Of a stretch of 50,521 nucleotides of DNA, positions 24,696 to 31,468 are shown piece by piece (the stretch's first letter is position 1; every line of letters starts with the position of its first letter). The translations under genes and the position numbers were made by a program. The stretch is from positions 1 through 50,521 of IMG/VR virus record IMGVR_UViG_3300020187_002839; one strand, written 5' to 3'. Under the pieces are notes generated by a model. It was not told the DNA's origin, searched no databases, and was given only the letters and a program-made list of their open reading frames with translations. The stretch comes from a virus.

Positions 24696-25148
24696 TTATT
24701 TAAATTTTTTAGGCATTGTTAATCCACCAATATAATGGCTATCTGCTAAATGTTGATCTTCTAGTAAATAATCAGGTAAAGTCGTTGAATCTTCTCTTTC
24801 CCAAGGATAAACTAACCATTCTTGACCTACTTCTTTAGCATAAAAGTTAGGTTTAAATTTTGATGTTGGTTTATGATGTAAAACAGCATGATAAGCACCA
24901 GGTGCTTTATCTAAAGTGTGTCCTGTATCGTTAATATCATCTATAACTAAAGTATTCCTACTAGCAAGAAAAACAAGGGGTAAACCCAGTTCATGTGAAA
25001 TCATTACTGCAGGGACTAAACCACCTCTAGGTAATCCCATTACTGAATCGATATTTGGGTATTCCATAAATACCTTTTTTGATAAAATTCTAATACACTC
25101 ATGTATATCAGACCACTCAAGAAATATTTTAGATATTGTGTCCGCCAT
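24696..25148 (-). CDS. Phosphoribosyltransferase (type I PRTase fold)
   Basis: The 150-aa protein has VMGLPRGGLVPAVMISHELGLP and the PRPP-binding loop LVIDDINDTGHTLD, followed by the flexible-loop region ending YAKEVGQEWLVYPWERED, as in xanthine/hypoxanthine PRTases. It would attach a base to PRPP in purine salvage. It is next to folE (20 nt overlap) and the MazG-like gene. A link to 7-deazaguanine nucleotide metabolism is possible but not shown. Confidence 0.82.
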   Translation of the reverse strand: MADTISKIFLEWSDIHECIRILSKKVFMEYPNIDSVMGLPRGGLVPAVMISHELGLPLVFLASRNTLVIDDINDTGHTLDKAPGAYHAVLHHKPTSKFKPNFYAKEVGQEWLVYPWEREDSTTLPDYLLEDQHLADSHYIGGLTMPKKFK

Positions 25149-25821
25149 TGTTTATTTTTAAGCTATCAAAAAATTCTTTTCTAGCTAAGTTATCATTATC
25201 TTTAAATACACCTGATGCCTTTGTAGTTACCATTGCTGCACCTTGATGTTTAACTCCTCTACAACTAACACAATTATGTGTTCCAACTATAGTAACAATT
25301 ACACCTTTATTGCCTTCAGTAATTTTATCTACAGCATTATGAATAGCTGATGTTAATTGTTCTTGTATTGCTCCTCTTCTACCAAATAATTCAACTATTC
25401 TATTTAGTTTTGATAAACCAATTACTCTACCTTCATCTCCAGCTATATATCCAATATGAACAACTCCCCCAATTGTTTGGTGATGATGAGAACACATTGA
25501 TGTTAATGGAATATTTCTTTCAATAACAATACCATCATAACCATCTGATGGGAAAGATGTAATAGGAGACATTTCAGTATATCTACCTGCCCATAAATCA
25601 TTAACATATGCTTTTGCTACTCTTTTAGGTGTATCAGCAGAATTTGGATCTTTTCTCCAATCACATTTTAATTCATCTAAAAACAGACCAAATTTATGGG
25701 CTGCTTTTTCTATCATGTCTAATTTTTGGGCATTATTAAGTGGAAATCCAGGTGCCACACCATTTGCAAATCCTTCTTGTACTACTTCTAATTCTTGGTG
25801 TAATTTTCTACGGTTGCTCAT
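25129..25821 (-). CDS. folE: GTP cyclohydrolase I
   Basis: A 230-aa FolE. Zn ligands are visible: Cys110 and His113 in SMCSHHHQTIGG, and Cys184 in HNCVSCRGVKHQG. GLSKLNRIVELFGRR and QEQLT match the family core. It converts GTP to dihydroneopterin triphosphate, the first step toward preQ0. With QueD, QueE, QueC and DpdA in this window it supplies the base for DNA modification. It has its own promoter about 95 nt upstream. Confidence 0.95.
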   Translation of the reverse strand: MSNRRKLHQELEVVQEGFANGVAPGFPLNNAQKLDMIEKAAHKFGLFLDELKCDWRKDPNSADTPKRVAKAYVNDLWAGRYTEMSPITSFPSDGYDGIVIERNIPLTSMCSHHHQTIGGVVHIGYIAGDEGRVIGLSKLNRIVELFGRRGAIQEQLTSAIHNAVDKITEGNKGVIVTIVGTHNCVSCRGVKHQGAAMVTTKASGVFKDNDNLARKEFFDSLKINNGGHNI

Positions 25822-25916
25822 TTATATAACTTTTTAATTTATCTATTAATACTAATACATCATCTGGGTCCATTGTAATAGCACAGCATGTGTTTACATT
25901 TTCTTCTATATCATCT

Positions 25917-25946
25917 AATATACGAAGGGCTTCTTGCTTATCCAAA
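25917..25946 (-). promoter_or_regulatory. Phage family promoter of folE
   Basis: TTTGGATAAG, 10 bp, TTCGTATATT on the minus strand, directly after the stop of the preceding oxygenase. About 95 nt of leader follow before the folE ATG, with a small open frame inside (see rejected list). Confidence 0.65.
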
Positions 25947-25948
25947 TC

Positions 25949-26569
25949 TTAGACTGTAAATTCTAACCAAGTAGTTAAAATGTATTTATCATTAGATTCA
26001 GGCATATACCCTTTATGTATATAAGGCCAACTAGCAGGATGAATAATTAACTTTCCAGTTTCAGGTTTAACCTTAAAATAATCATCTGCTCCTTCTTCTT
26101 TAAATAAAAATCCAGTTTCTCCTCCTTTTTCAACTGTATTTAAGTAAAGAATAAAAACAAATAATCTTCTTGAAGTATGCATATCTTCTTTTTCTACATG
26201 CCATGCATTATAATGTCCTTCATTTTGATCATATTTTTGGATTTGTAAAAGAGGGTAAGAACATTTACCATTTACTAAAAAATGATGATCAAACATATCT
26301 CCATGAGGGTAGTTTTCTAAATACCCATCAGATAAAGTTTTATTAAAACCTTTCATAACCATACTAGATAAACTAGCATTACCTGTACCTGGAGTATGTA
26401 AAATTTCGTAATCTTTTGTTCTTTTTATTTTATGGTTTATACCTTGCCCACTCGCTCCTACTATAGTATTATCTAAATCATTTTCATAATCAAACTTACT
26501 AATTAGGGAGTTACATTCACTTTCTGTAAATGCGTTTGGAAAAATTCCTATTGTGTCTTTAAATTTCAT
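25949..26569 (-). CDS. 2OG-Fe(II) oxygenase, prolyl 4-hydroxylase-like
   Basis: The 206-aa protein has a P4H-type jelly roll: YNAWHVEKEDMHTSRRLFVFILYLN, GGETGF, then GKLIIHPASWPYIHKG and KYILTTWLEF. The iron motif appears as His-x-Glu rather than the usual His-x-Asp, and the distal His is in YIHKG with a Lys/Arg for 2OG later on. It could hydroxylate a protein or a base. It ends 3 nt before the folE promoter and is 3 nt from queE. Confidence 0.78.
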   Translation of the reverse strand: MKFKDTIGIFPNAFTESECNSLISKFDYENDLDNTIVGASGQGINHKIKRTKDYEILHTPGTGNASLSSMVMKGFNKTLSDGYLENYPHGDMFDHHFLVNGKCSYPLLQIQKYDQNEGHYNAWHVEKEDMHTSRRLFVFILYLNTVEKGGETGFLFKEEGADDYFKVKPETGKLIIHPASWPYIHKGYMPESNDKYILTTWLEFTV

Positions 26570-26572
26570 ATT

Positions 26573-27400
26573 TTATACTTCTCTTTTATCTTCAAATGCA
26601 ATAATATGGGGTCTCCATGTCATTCTATAACCATTATCTCTAACCCAATCAAATAATACAGGATAGGATTTAAATAATGCTTCCCTACTATCTCCAGCAG
26701 GCATAAACCATACTTTTTCAGGTTTAACATCTAATATAGAAATACATTCCATAATTTCAGCTAAAGCTCCTTCATCTTTTCCATCCCATACAGGTTTAAT
26801 ATGGAAATCTGAATGGTAAGCAATTGATTGTTTTATCGATTCATAATTAAGTCTAAGCTTATTATGTCTATCAATCATTCTTTGGTCTGTAACAGCTCCT
26901 TGAGGCGTTGGTACCCCAAGTACAGGTACACTATTGGAGAACTTAGGACTAATAGAAAGCAAATTAATAGGATAGTCAGTTGGTAAGAAATGGCTTCCTT
27001 CAGTTTCAATAGTGATAAAAATGTTTTTTTCATGAGCAAAATGGGTTAATTCATTTACTAAAGCAGGATGCATAGTTGGAGAACCTCCAGTTAACATCAT
27101 TTCTTTTATATGAGGGTTATCCTCATATGCTTTAATAATATCTTTAAAATTAAAATGTCCTTTTTCTGGGTGGATGCTCGTATACCAACTGTCACACCAT
27201 CCTCCTTCTCCAAAATAACATCTATGTGTGCACCCTGTAGTTCTAATAACTACTGTAGGGTATCCTGCTCTTGATCCTTCTGATTGTACTGCTGTGTAAA
27301 TTTCTACGATAGGTAAGTTTTTATCGTAATCTTCAATTCTTTTTAATTGTTTGTGCATATTGTTAATTTTTTTGAGTGGTTTTTCATTCACTATTATCAT
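26573..27400 (-). CDS. queE: 7-carboxy-7-deazaguanine synthase (radical SAM)
   Basis: A 275-aa QueE. The substrate-binding start is PIVEIYTAVQSEGSRAGYPTVVIRTTGC, the cluster cysteines are Cys57, Cys61 and Cys69, and MLTGGSPTMHPALVNEL is the SAM-binding GGEP-like motif. The cluster spacing is Cx3Cx7C rather than the common Cx3Cx2C or Cx14Cx2C. It turns CPH4 into CDG with SAM and Mg. It is 2 nt from queD, and lies between queD and the oxygenase. Confidence 0.9.
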   Translation of the reverse strand: MIIVNEKPLKKINNMHKQLKRIEDYDKNLPIVEIYTAVQSEGSRAGYPTVVIRTTGCTHRCYFGEGGWCDSWYTSIHPEKGHFNFKDIIKAYEDNPHIKEMMLTGGSPTMHPALVNELTHFAHEKNIFITIETEGSHFLPTDYPINLLSISPKFSNSVPVLGVPTPQGAVTDQRMIDRHNKLRLNYESIKQSIAYHSDFHIKPVWDGKDEGALAEIMECISILDVKPEKVWFMPAGDSREALFKSYPVLFDWVRDNGYRMTWRPHIIAFEDKREV

Positions 27401-27402
27401 AA

Positions 27403-27867
27403 CTACTCGCAGTAATAAGCTGCGTTTTTACCATGTTCCATGAATTTAACTTTTGTAACTTTAACTCTACCTTTAGTTTCAGTTTTAACAAATTCATTTA
27501 ACTTATTATAAATATATTCAGCAAATTTTTCAGCACCAGTTGCTGGGATTATTCTTACTTGAGCTACATTAGCATCTCCCATTTGTTTAAATGCTGCTAA
27601 AAATGGATCATCTTCTGCTACTATTAGAGTATGATCAAACATATAATCCATCCAAGCTTTTGGAGACATATCATCTATTTTAGTTTTAGCTCTTTTCATT
27701 CCACCAAAATCCCAAACCCAATTTCTATGATCTAATTCTCCTTCAAAATATACTTTAAAAGAAATTCCATAACCGTGTACAAATCTACAGTGTGTATCTT
27801 CTGCTTTCCATTGACGAAATACAGTACTAAATCCGTCAAATACTTTACTTGATTGATGTTTACCCAT
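27403..27867 (-). CDS. queD: 6-carboxytetrahydropterin synthase
   Basis: The 154-aa protein has the T-fold motifs: CRFVHGYGISFKVYFEGELDHRNWVWDFGG (Cys and zinc His) and MFDHTLIV (His of the second zinc/catalytic set). It converts dihydroneopterin triphosphate to CPH4. It overlaps the thioredoxin gene by 8 nt and is followed by queE, so the preQ0 steps are clustered. Confidence 0.9.
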   Translation of the reverse strand: MGKHQSSKVFDGFSTVFRQWKAEDTHCRFVHGYGISFKVYFEGELDHRNWVWDFGGMKRAKTKIDDMSPKAWMDYMFDHTLIVAEDDPFLAAFKQMGDANVAQVRIIPATGAEKFAEYIYNKLNEFVKTETKGRVKVTKVKFMEHGKNAAYYCE

Positions 27868-28102
27868 TATACCAGTTTTTAATTTGTTCTAATGGTTGAG
27901 CACCTACTAATCTATCAAGCTCATCTCCATTACTATTTACTTTAACTAATGTTGGAACGTTTCTAATACCATATTTAGTTGATAATTCTTGATCATTATC
28001 AACATTTACTTTTTGATATGGCAAACCACTTCTTTCCATTACAGGTCCTAACATTTTACAAGGTCCGCACCAATCTGCTGAAAAATAATAAATTTTATTC
28101 AT
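27860..28102 (-). CDS. Thioredoxin-like protein (glutaredoxin-sized), CGPC
   Basis: An 80-aa thioredoxin-fold protein with the active site WCGPC (Cys12 and Cys15), then KVNVDNDQELSTKYGIRNVPTLV, with the cis-Pro in VPT. It lacks the N-terminal strand and helix of full-length thioredoxin, like other short phage thioredoxins. It probably reduces the phage ribonucleotide reductase or other enzymes in the cytoplasm. It overlaps queD. Confidence 0.92.
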   Translation of the reverse strand: MNKIYYFSADWCGPCKMLGPVMERSGLPYQKVNVDNDQELSTKYGIRNVPTLVKVNSNGDELDRLVGAQPLEQIKNWYNG

Positions 28103-28118
28103 ATTTAATTTTTAATTG

Positions 28119-28319
28119 TTATACTAATTCTTCTACTATACCTATTACTTCCGATAATATAAGAACCCCTACTGCAAACTCCAAGCTATATAACAAAAGT
28201 CCATAACCAATTAATCTTACTCCTGATTTGGCAAAACTAACAAGTTGGTGGGTTTTTTGATCTGGCATGTTTGCTAGATTATTTCTATCTTTTTCTATTC
28301 CATCTAAATTATCTATCAT
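28119..28319 (-). CDS. Small membrane protein (66 aa)
   Basis: The start is at the ATG at 28319; the longer open frame runs back into the tRNA gene. The N-terminal half is charged (IEKDRNNLANMPDQKTH). The C-terminal half is a hydrophobic stretch with one or two helices (GYGLLLYSLEFAVGVLILSEVIGIV). No family is recognised. It lies between the tRNA and the thioredoxin gene. Confidence 0.55.
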   Translation of the reverse strand: MIDNLDGIEKDRNNLANMPDQKTHQLVSFAKSGVRLIGYGLLLYSLEFAVGVLILSEVIGIVEELV

Positions 28320-28343
28320 ATTATTTAAAACTTTAATTTTTGT

Positions 28344-28414
28344 TGACTCGTCAGGTCTCGAACCTGAACTCTTCTGGACCAAAACCAGACGTGTTACCAA
28401 TTACACCACGAGTC
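28344..28414 (-). tRNA. tRNA-Gln (anticodon TTG)
   Basis: Minus-strand cloverleaf: 7-bp acceptor stem GACTCGT/ACGAGTC, D-arm with GTAATTGGTAAC, anticodon stem TCTGG/CCAGA with loop TTTTGGT (anticodon TTG), and T-arm CAGGTTCGAGACCTG. Discriminator base A; CCA is not encoded. It reads CAA, the AT-rich glutamine codon that dominates in this genome. Confidence 0.93.
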
Positions 28415-28422
28415 ATTACTAT

Positions 28423-28827
28423 TTAATAGCTTAACCCGTAATCACTTACTTTTGTAAATAACCATGCTTGACCTGGTCCTTTTACTGAATCAGGTTTCAT
28501 AACAATCATTTGCATACCTTTTAAATAAAATAATAACCTATATTCATCATTTTCTTTTTGAACATAAATGTATTTTTTTTCTAGTGTAAAATTTCCTGTT
28601 GCTGTTTCTTTACCATTTTCATTAATTGACTGTCTTAAGAATGAATCACCATCTTCATTGTAATTCATATATAAAACAGTGCCATCCCAAGCTTGCCAGG
28701 TTCCGTAAATGTTTTCATTATCTGTTCCAAGTCCAATTCTTTGTTCTTGTGCCGTTGCAAAAAACATAAAGGTAAAGAATAATAATGCTGCTATAGCTAA
28801 TTTGTCTAATAAATCTAATTTTTTCAT
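28423..28827 (-). CDS. Secreted protein of unknown function (134 aa)
   Basis: A signal peptide is clear: MKKLDLLDKLAIAALLFFTFMFFATAQEQ, with a probable cleavage after AQ or TA. The mature part starts near RIGLGTDNENIYGTWQAWDGT and is rich in beta-type segments and aromatics, resembling small lipocalin-like or META-like domains. No cysteine follows the signal, so it is not a lipoprotein. It is just upstream of the tRNA gene and 3 nt after queC, unusual company for an exported protein. Confidence 0.65.
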   Translation of the reverse strand: MKKLDLLDKLAIAALLFFTFMFFATAQEQRIGLGTDNENIYGTWQAWDGTVLYMNYNEDGDSFLRQSINENGKETATGNFTLEKKYIYVQKENDEYRLLFYLKGMQMIVMKPDSVKGPGQAWLFTKVSDYGLSY

Positions 28828-28830
28828 AAC

Positions 28831-29628
28831 TTATACTTCTGAGTGTTCTTTAAGTACTTTTAAAACAGACTGTTTAGCTACTTCGTAGTCAACAGGTCCC
28901 GTTTCATCTTCGTATTGAACAGGATCTTTCCTACCCAAATCAATAAATGCTTCAATACGCTCAACAGACGAAGCAGATTTATAATCACTATTCCCACTAG
29001 GAAAAGGCTTATAAGAAGTGTTAGTTCTAGAATAAACTTCATCGAATCCAATAGATAATCTTTCACATAATATTTGTCCATCTTTTAATATTCCTAATTT
29101 GTCCGTATCTAAATATGGTGTAAAATACCCTACCCTATCAGCTTCCCAATTACCTATTCTAAAAGCTGCATCATCTGCATCTCTAAATTCTTGTCTGCAA
29201 TCAGGATAAACAGCATGATCACCTGCATGAATACCTAAAGCGATATCACAAGTTTCTTCTGTTTTATTAGCAATAGATAATGCTACTGCCTGTGTAATAG
29301 AGGCAAACATTTTATTCCTATTAGGTACAACTGTTTCTTTCATATTATCTTGCTCATAATGACCTTCTGGTACATCATCTCCACCTTGAACTAGTGCTGA
29401 ATCTAGTAAATCTACTAATCCATCTAATTTAATTTGTCTATAATTTACTTTGTAACCATTTATAGCTAAATAATCAATTAATGATTGAGCTCTTTCTAGC
29501 TCTACTCTGTGTTTTTGACCGTAGTCAAAAGAGATACCTGTTACAGTATCATATTCATTGATAGCTCTTAACAATAGGGTGCTGCTATCCATTCCACCAC
29601 TTAACGAAACTACTACGTGCTTTGCCAT
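28831..29628 (-). CDS. queC: 7-cyano-7-deazaguanine synthase-like, zinc-site cysteines replaced by serine
   Basis: The 265-aa protein has the PP-loop SLSGGMDSSTLL, GISFDYGQKHRVELE, VPNRNKMFASI and ALGIHAGD, so QueC family membership is secure. The C-terminal zinc site (four Cys, normally Cx8Cx2Cx2C before ExxxAF) reads SYKPFPSGNSDYKSASSVERIEAF. No cysteine is present there; Ser205, Ser218 and Ser221 stand at expected positions. Canonical QueC makes preQ0 from CDG through the amide (ADG). Loss of zinc may mean a changed product or stability. It has a promoter 79 nt upstream. Confidence 0.9.
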   Translation of the reverse strand: MAKHVVVSLSGGMDSSTLLLRAINEYDTVTGISFDYGQKHRVELERAQSLIDYLAINGYKVNYRQIKLDGLVDLLDSALVQGGDDVPEGHYEQDNMKETVVPNRNKMFASITQAVALSIANKTEETCDIALGIHAGDHAVYPDCRQEFRDADDAAFRIGNWEADRVGYFTPYLDTDKLGILKDGQILCERLSIGFDEVYSRTNTSYKPFPSGNSDYKSASSVERIEAFIDLGRKDPVQYEDETGPVDYEVAKQSVLKVLKEHSEV

Positions 29629-29631
29629 AAT

Positions 29632-29817
29632 TTATTTTATTAATTTTTGCCAGGTATTTTGCGTATAGGCTAACGCTTTATTGATTCTACATTTTACGTA
29701 TAGGACAACATACGAAAAAATTGTTGTTATTCCAAATCCTCCTACAAGAAGAGTCCAAAGATTTGGATGCCAATGTTCTCCGCAAAATCCAAGTGCATGC
29801 TTAATTATTTCTGCCAT
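29632..29817 (-). CDS. Small single-pass membrane protein (61 aa)
   Basis: The peptide has a histidine-rich start (HALGFCGEHWHPN) and one transmembrane helix (LWTLLVGGFGITTIFSYVVLYV), then a basic tail. The orientation and function are unknown. It overlaps the dpdA end by 17 nt and abuts queC, and it contains the promoter for queC in its second half. Confidence 0.6.
   Translation of the reverse strand: MAEIIKHALGFCGEHWHPNLWTLLVGGFGITTIFSYVVLYVKCRINKALAYTQNTWQKLIK
29707..29736 (-). promoter_or_regulatory. Phage family promoter of queC (variant)
   Basis: TTTGGAATAA, 10 bp, TTCGTATGTT on the minus strand, 79 nt before the queC start. One base of the -7 box differs from consensus. The site lies in the small membrane protein gene. 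Confidence 0.5.
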
Positions 29818-30616
29818 AGTTATCTATTTTATCATAATTATTAATTTCTCTAAAAACTGTCGTGTTATGTATAACACTTAGGTAATCTACTTTTTTAAAC
29901 TCAATATCATAAAAATCATTCATATTAGCTTTTGGTTTTAATGTTAAACCATTTTCATTATATAACTTATCTTCTAATGCAGCCATTACTGGATTTGAGG
30001 TATCAATTGATTCTATCCTAGGATTATTATCATACCATCCAAATTCTTGAGGTATTGAACACCCTAATAAATGGAAATTAATATATTTTAGCTGGTCTAA
30101 TTTTAATAAACCTTGTACAAATCTTACCCTACCTAATGCTTTTCCCATATCTTCATTACTATGTGGAAAAAAATCATTATACCAAGTAGCACCATAGGAT
30201 ACACATAATTTTTCGTAACCTAAACCTTGTAATAGACTAGCACATAAATATGCTTGATTTTTATTTTCACCTTGAATTACAGCGGTTAATTTTGTTTTTT
30301 TAGGGTATTTAAATTGTTTCCAATACTTAGCTTGAGCAGCTGTTTGAGCACAATTCATCCAAACATCTGGAACTATAAATTCATTTGGTTCTAATTCTGT
30401 AATCCAATGTAATAGTCTTTTACTATTATATGCTTTTCCTAATTCATGAAGTGAATTATCCATAATTACATATCTACCTTTATCTCTAGCACTAATAAAA
30501 TATTGTTTATATTCCTCATCTTGGTCTAATAAATGAGGTAAACAATAGTCATAATCATTAAATTCAGATGATGCTGTTAAAAGACATCTAGGTACTTCGT
30601 GTGATATTTTAGGCAT
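29801..30616 (-). CDS. dpdA: DNA-guanine transglycosylase DpdA (TGT-like), phage type
   Basis: The start is set at the ATG at 30616 (271 aa); the upstream ATG at 30673 would overlap the preceding gene by 65 nt. TGT-like motifs are seen: YVIMDNSLHELG (Asp53), FIVPDVW (residues 81-87), AVIQGE (like VQGG of TGT), HLLGCS, and ESIDTSNP with Asp205 as probable nucleophile. DpdA exchanges guanine in DNA for a 7-deazaguanine base. The neighbouring folE, queD, queE and queC supply that base, which fits this role. The zinc site of tRNA TGTs is absent, as expected for this family. Confidence 0.8.
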   Translation of the reverse strand: MPKISHEVPRCLLTASSEFNDYDYCLPHLLDQDEEYKQYFISARDKGRYVIMDNSLHELGKAYNSKRLLHWITELEPNEFIVPDVWMNCAQTAAQAKYWKQFKYPKKTKLTAVIQGENKNQAYLCASLLQGLGYEKLCVSYGATWYNDFFPHSNEDMGKALGRVRFVQGLLKLDQLKYINFHLLGCSIPQEFGWYDNNPRIESIDTSNPVMAALEDKLYNENGLTLKPKANMNDFYDIEFKKVDYLSVIHNTTVFREINNYDKIDNYGRNN

Positions 30617-31109
30617 ATTTTTTTGGGCGTCCTCTACGAGAGACTTTAATTTGTTCTTGGTATTTATCTTCAATAATATAATAAAGATCTATTATTTCTC
30701 CACTACATTTTAAACATTCTTCTACAACTTGTTCTTTTGTAATATTAAAATGTTTAACAAAATGTGTATATAAATTTTCTAATCTATCTGTTTCATCCTT
30801 TTCATAATCTTCCCACAATCTTTTTCTACGTGCTTTGAGAACTGCCCCCTTTTCATTATATTTTTGTATATCACCCTCAACTTCAATGGTTAATTCATTC
30901 AACATATGTTCACATAAATATGCTTGCCAACCATAACATGAAGAATCAAAATCACCATTGAATATTTTTTCACGAAAATCAGCTTTATAACCTAATGGTT
31001 TATTTTTAGCTTCATACCAACGCCACCATCTAAACCTATTATAATTTAATTGTTGATAGTTTTTTAGTTGTTTTTCTATAAACTTTTTTTTATGTGGAAT
31101 GTCAAACAT
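30609..31109 (-). CDS. Hypothetical protein with C-terminal AT-hook-like motif (166 aa)
   Basis: The protein is helical and rich in aromatic and charged residues (RFRWWRWYEAK early on, then a K/E-rich middle). It ends SRRGRPKKYA, a classic RGRPKK AT-hook that binds the minor groove of AT-rich DNA. A CxxC pair (ECLKCS) lies near residue 135. It directly precedes dpdA with an 8-nt overlap. It could direct or accompany the transglycosylase on DNA, but this is inference. Confidence 0.65.
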   Translation of the reverse strand: MFDIPHKKKFIEKQLKNYQQLNYNRFRWWRWYEAKNKPLGYKADFREKIFNGDFDSSCYGWQAYLCEHMLNELTIEVEGDIQKYNEKGAVLKARRKRLWEDYEKDETDRLENLYTHFVKHFNITKEQVVEECLKCSGEIIDLYYIIEDKYQEQIKVSRRGRPKKYA

Positions 31110-31222
31110 TAATAAAAAATCCAGATTGAAACATAAAACAATAATGACATCACTCCCATGAATACTACATTTCCTATAAATTCTAATGGGTTTTCTCTAA
31201 AGTATTTAATAAATTCTTTCAT
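31109..31222 (-). CDS. Small membrane peptide (37 aa)
   Basis: An ATG at 31222 opens a 37-codon frame with a TAATG overlap to the next gene. The peptide is MKEFIKYFRENPLEF, then a helix FIGNVVFMGVMSLLFYVSIWIFY. The clear single transmembrane helix, the start/stop overlap and a strong promoter 25 nt upstream support it as a gene. No function is known; it is of the size of small phage membrane effectors. Confidence 0.65.
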   Translation of the reverse strand: MKEFIKYFRENPLEFIGNVVFMGVMSLLFYVSIWIFY

Positions 31223-31246
31223 GACCTTTATTTTTAATTACCCGTG

Positions 31247-31276
31247 AATATACGACTTCTTATTCAGGTAGCCAAA
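31247..31276 (-). promoter_or_regulatory. Phage family promoter (best match) upstream of small membrane gene
   Basis: TTTGGCTACC, 10 bp, GTCGTATATT on the minus strand: both boxes are identical to those at 1165-1194. It lies directly after the stop of the 63-aa gene and 25 nt before the ATG at 31222. Confidence 0.75.
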
Positions 31277-31468
31277 CTATCCACGAGAGTTTTCACGATA
31301 ATCTAAAAAGAATCCAATAGCTACTATTAAATTCATTCCAATAGACGCTCCAATTTCTATTAAATCATGAAAGTTATGTATTGATAAATGAATATGTCCT
31401 ACAACCCAAAAAGGTATTGCTAGGTTTTGGCTAATCCAAATTATAAGAAATTTAGTAAACTTTACCAT
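31277..31468 (-). CDS. Small membrane protein (63 aa)
   Basis: The start is at the ATG at 31468, with another at 31474; the longer frame overlaps the oxygenase. Two hydrophobic stretches are seen: FLIIWISQNLAIPFWVVGHI and ASIGMNLIVAIGFFL. Several His and charged residues lie between them. Its topology is like a two-pass helical hairpin. No family is recognised. Its stop is followed directly by the promoter at 31247-31276. Confidence 0.55.
   Translation of the reverse strand: MVKFTKFLIIWISQNLAIPFWVVGHIHLSIHNFHDLIEIGASIGMNLIVAIGFFLDYRENSRG

Noticed and set aside
25808-25945. 45-codon frame starting with TTG between the oxygenase and folE
   Set aside because: Its supposed start lies in the -33 box of the folE promoter and no ATG supports it; only a 21-codon ATG frame remains. 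Treated as leader.
28320-28400. N-terminal extension of the small membrane protein
   Set aside because: It runs through most of the tRNA-Gln gene on the same strand; the ATG at 28319 is preferred.
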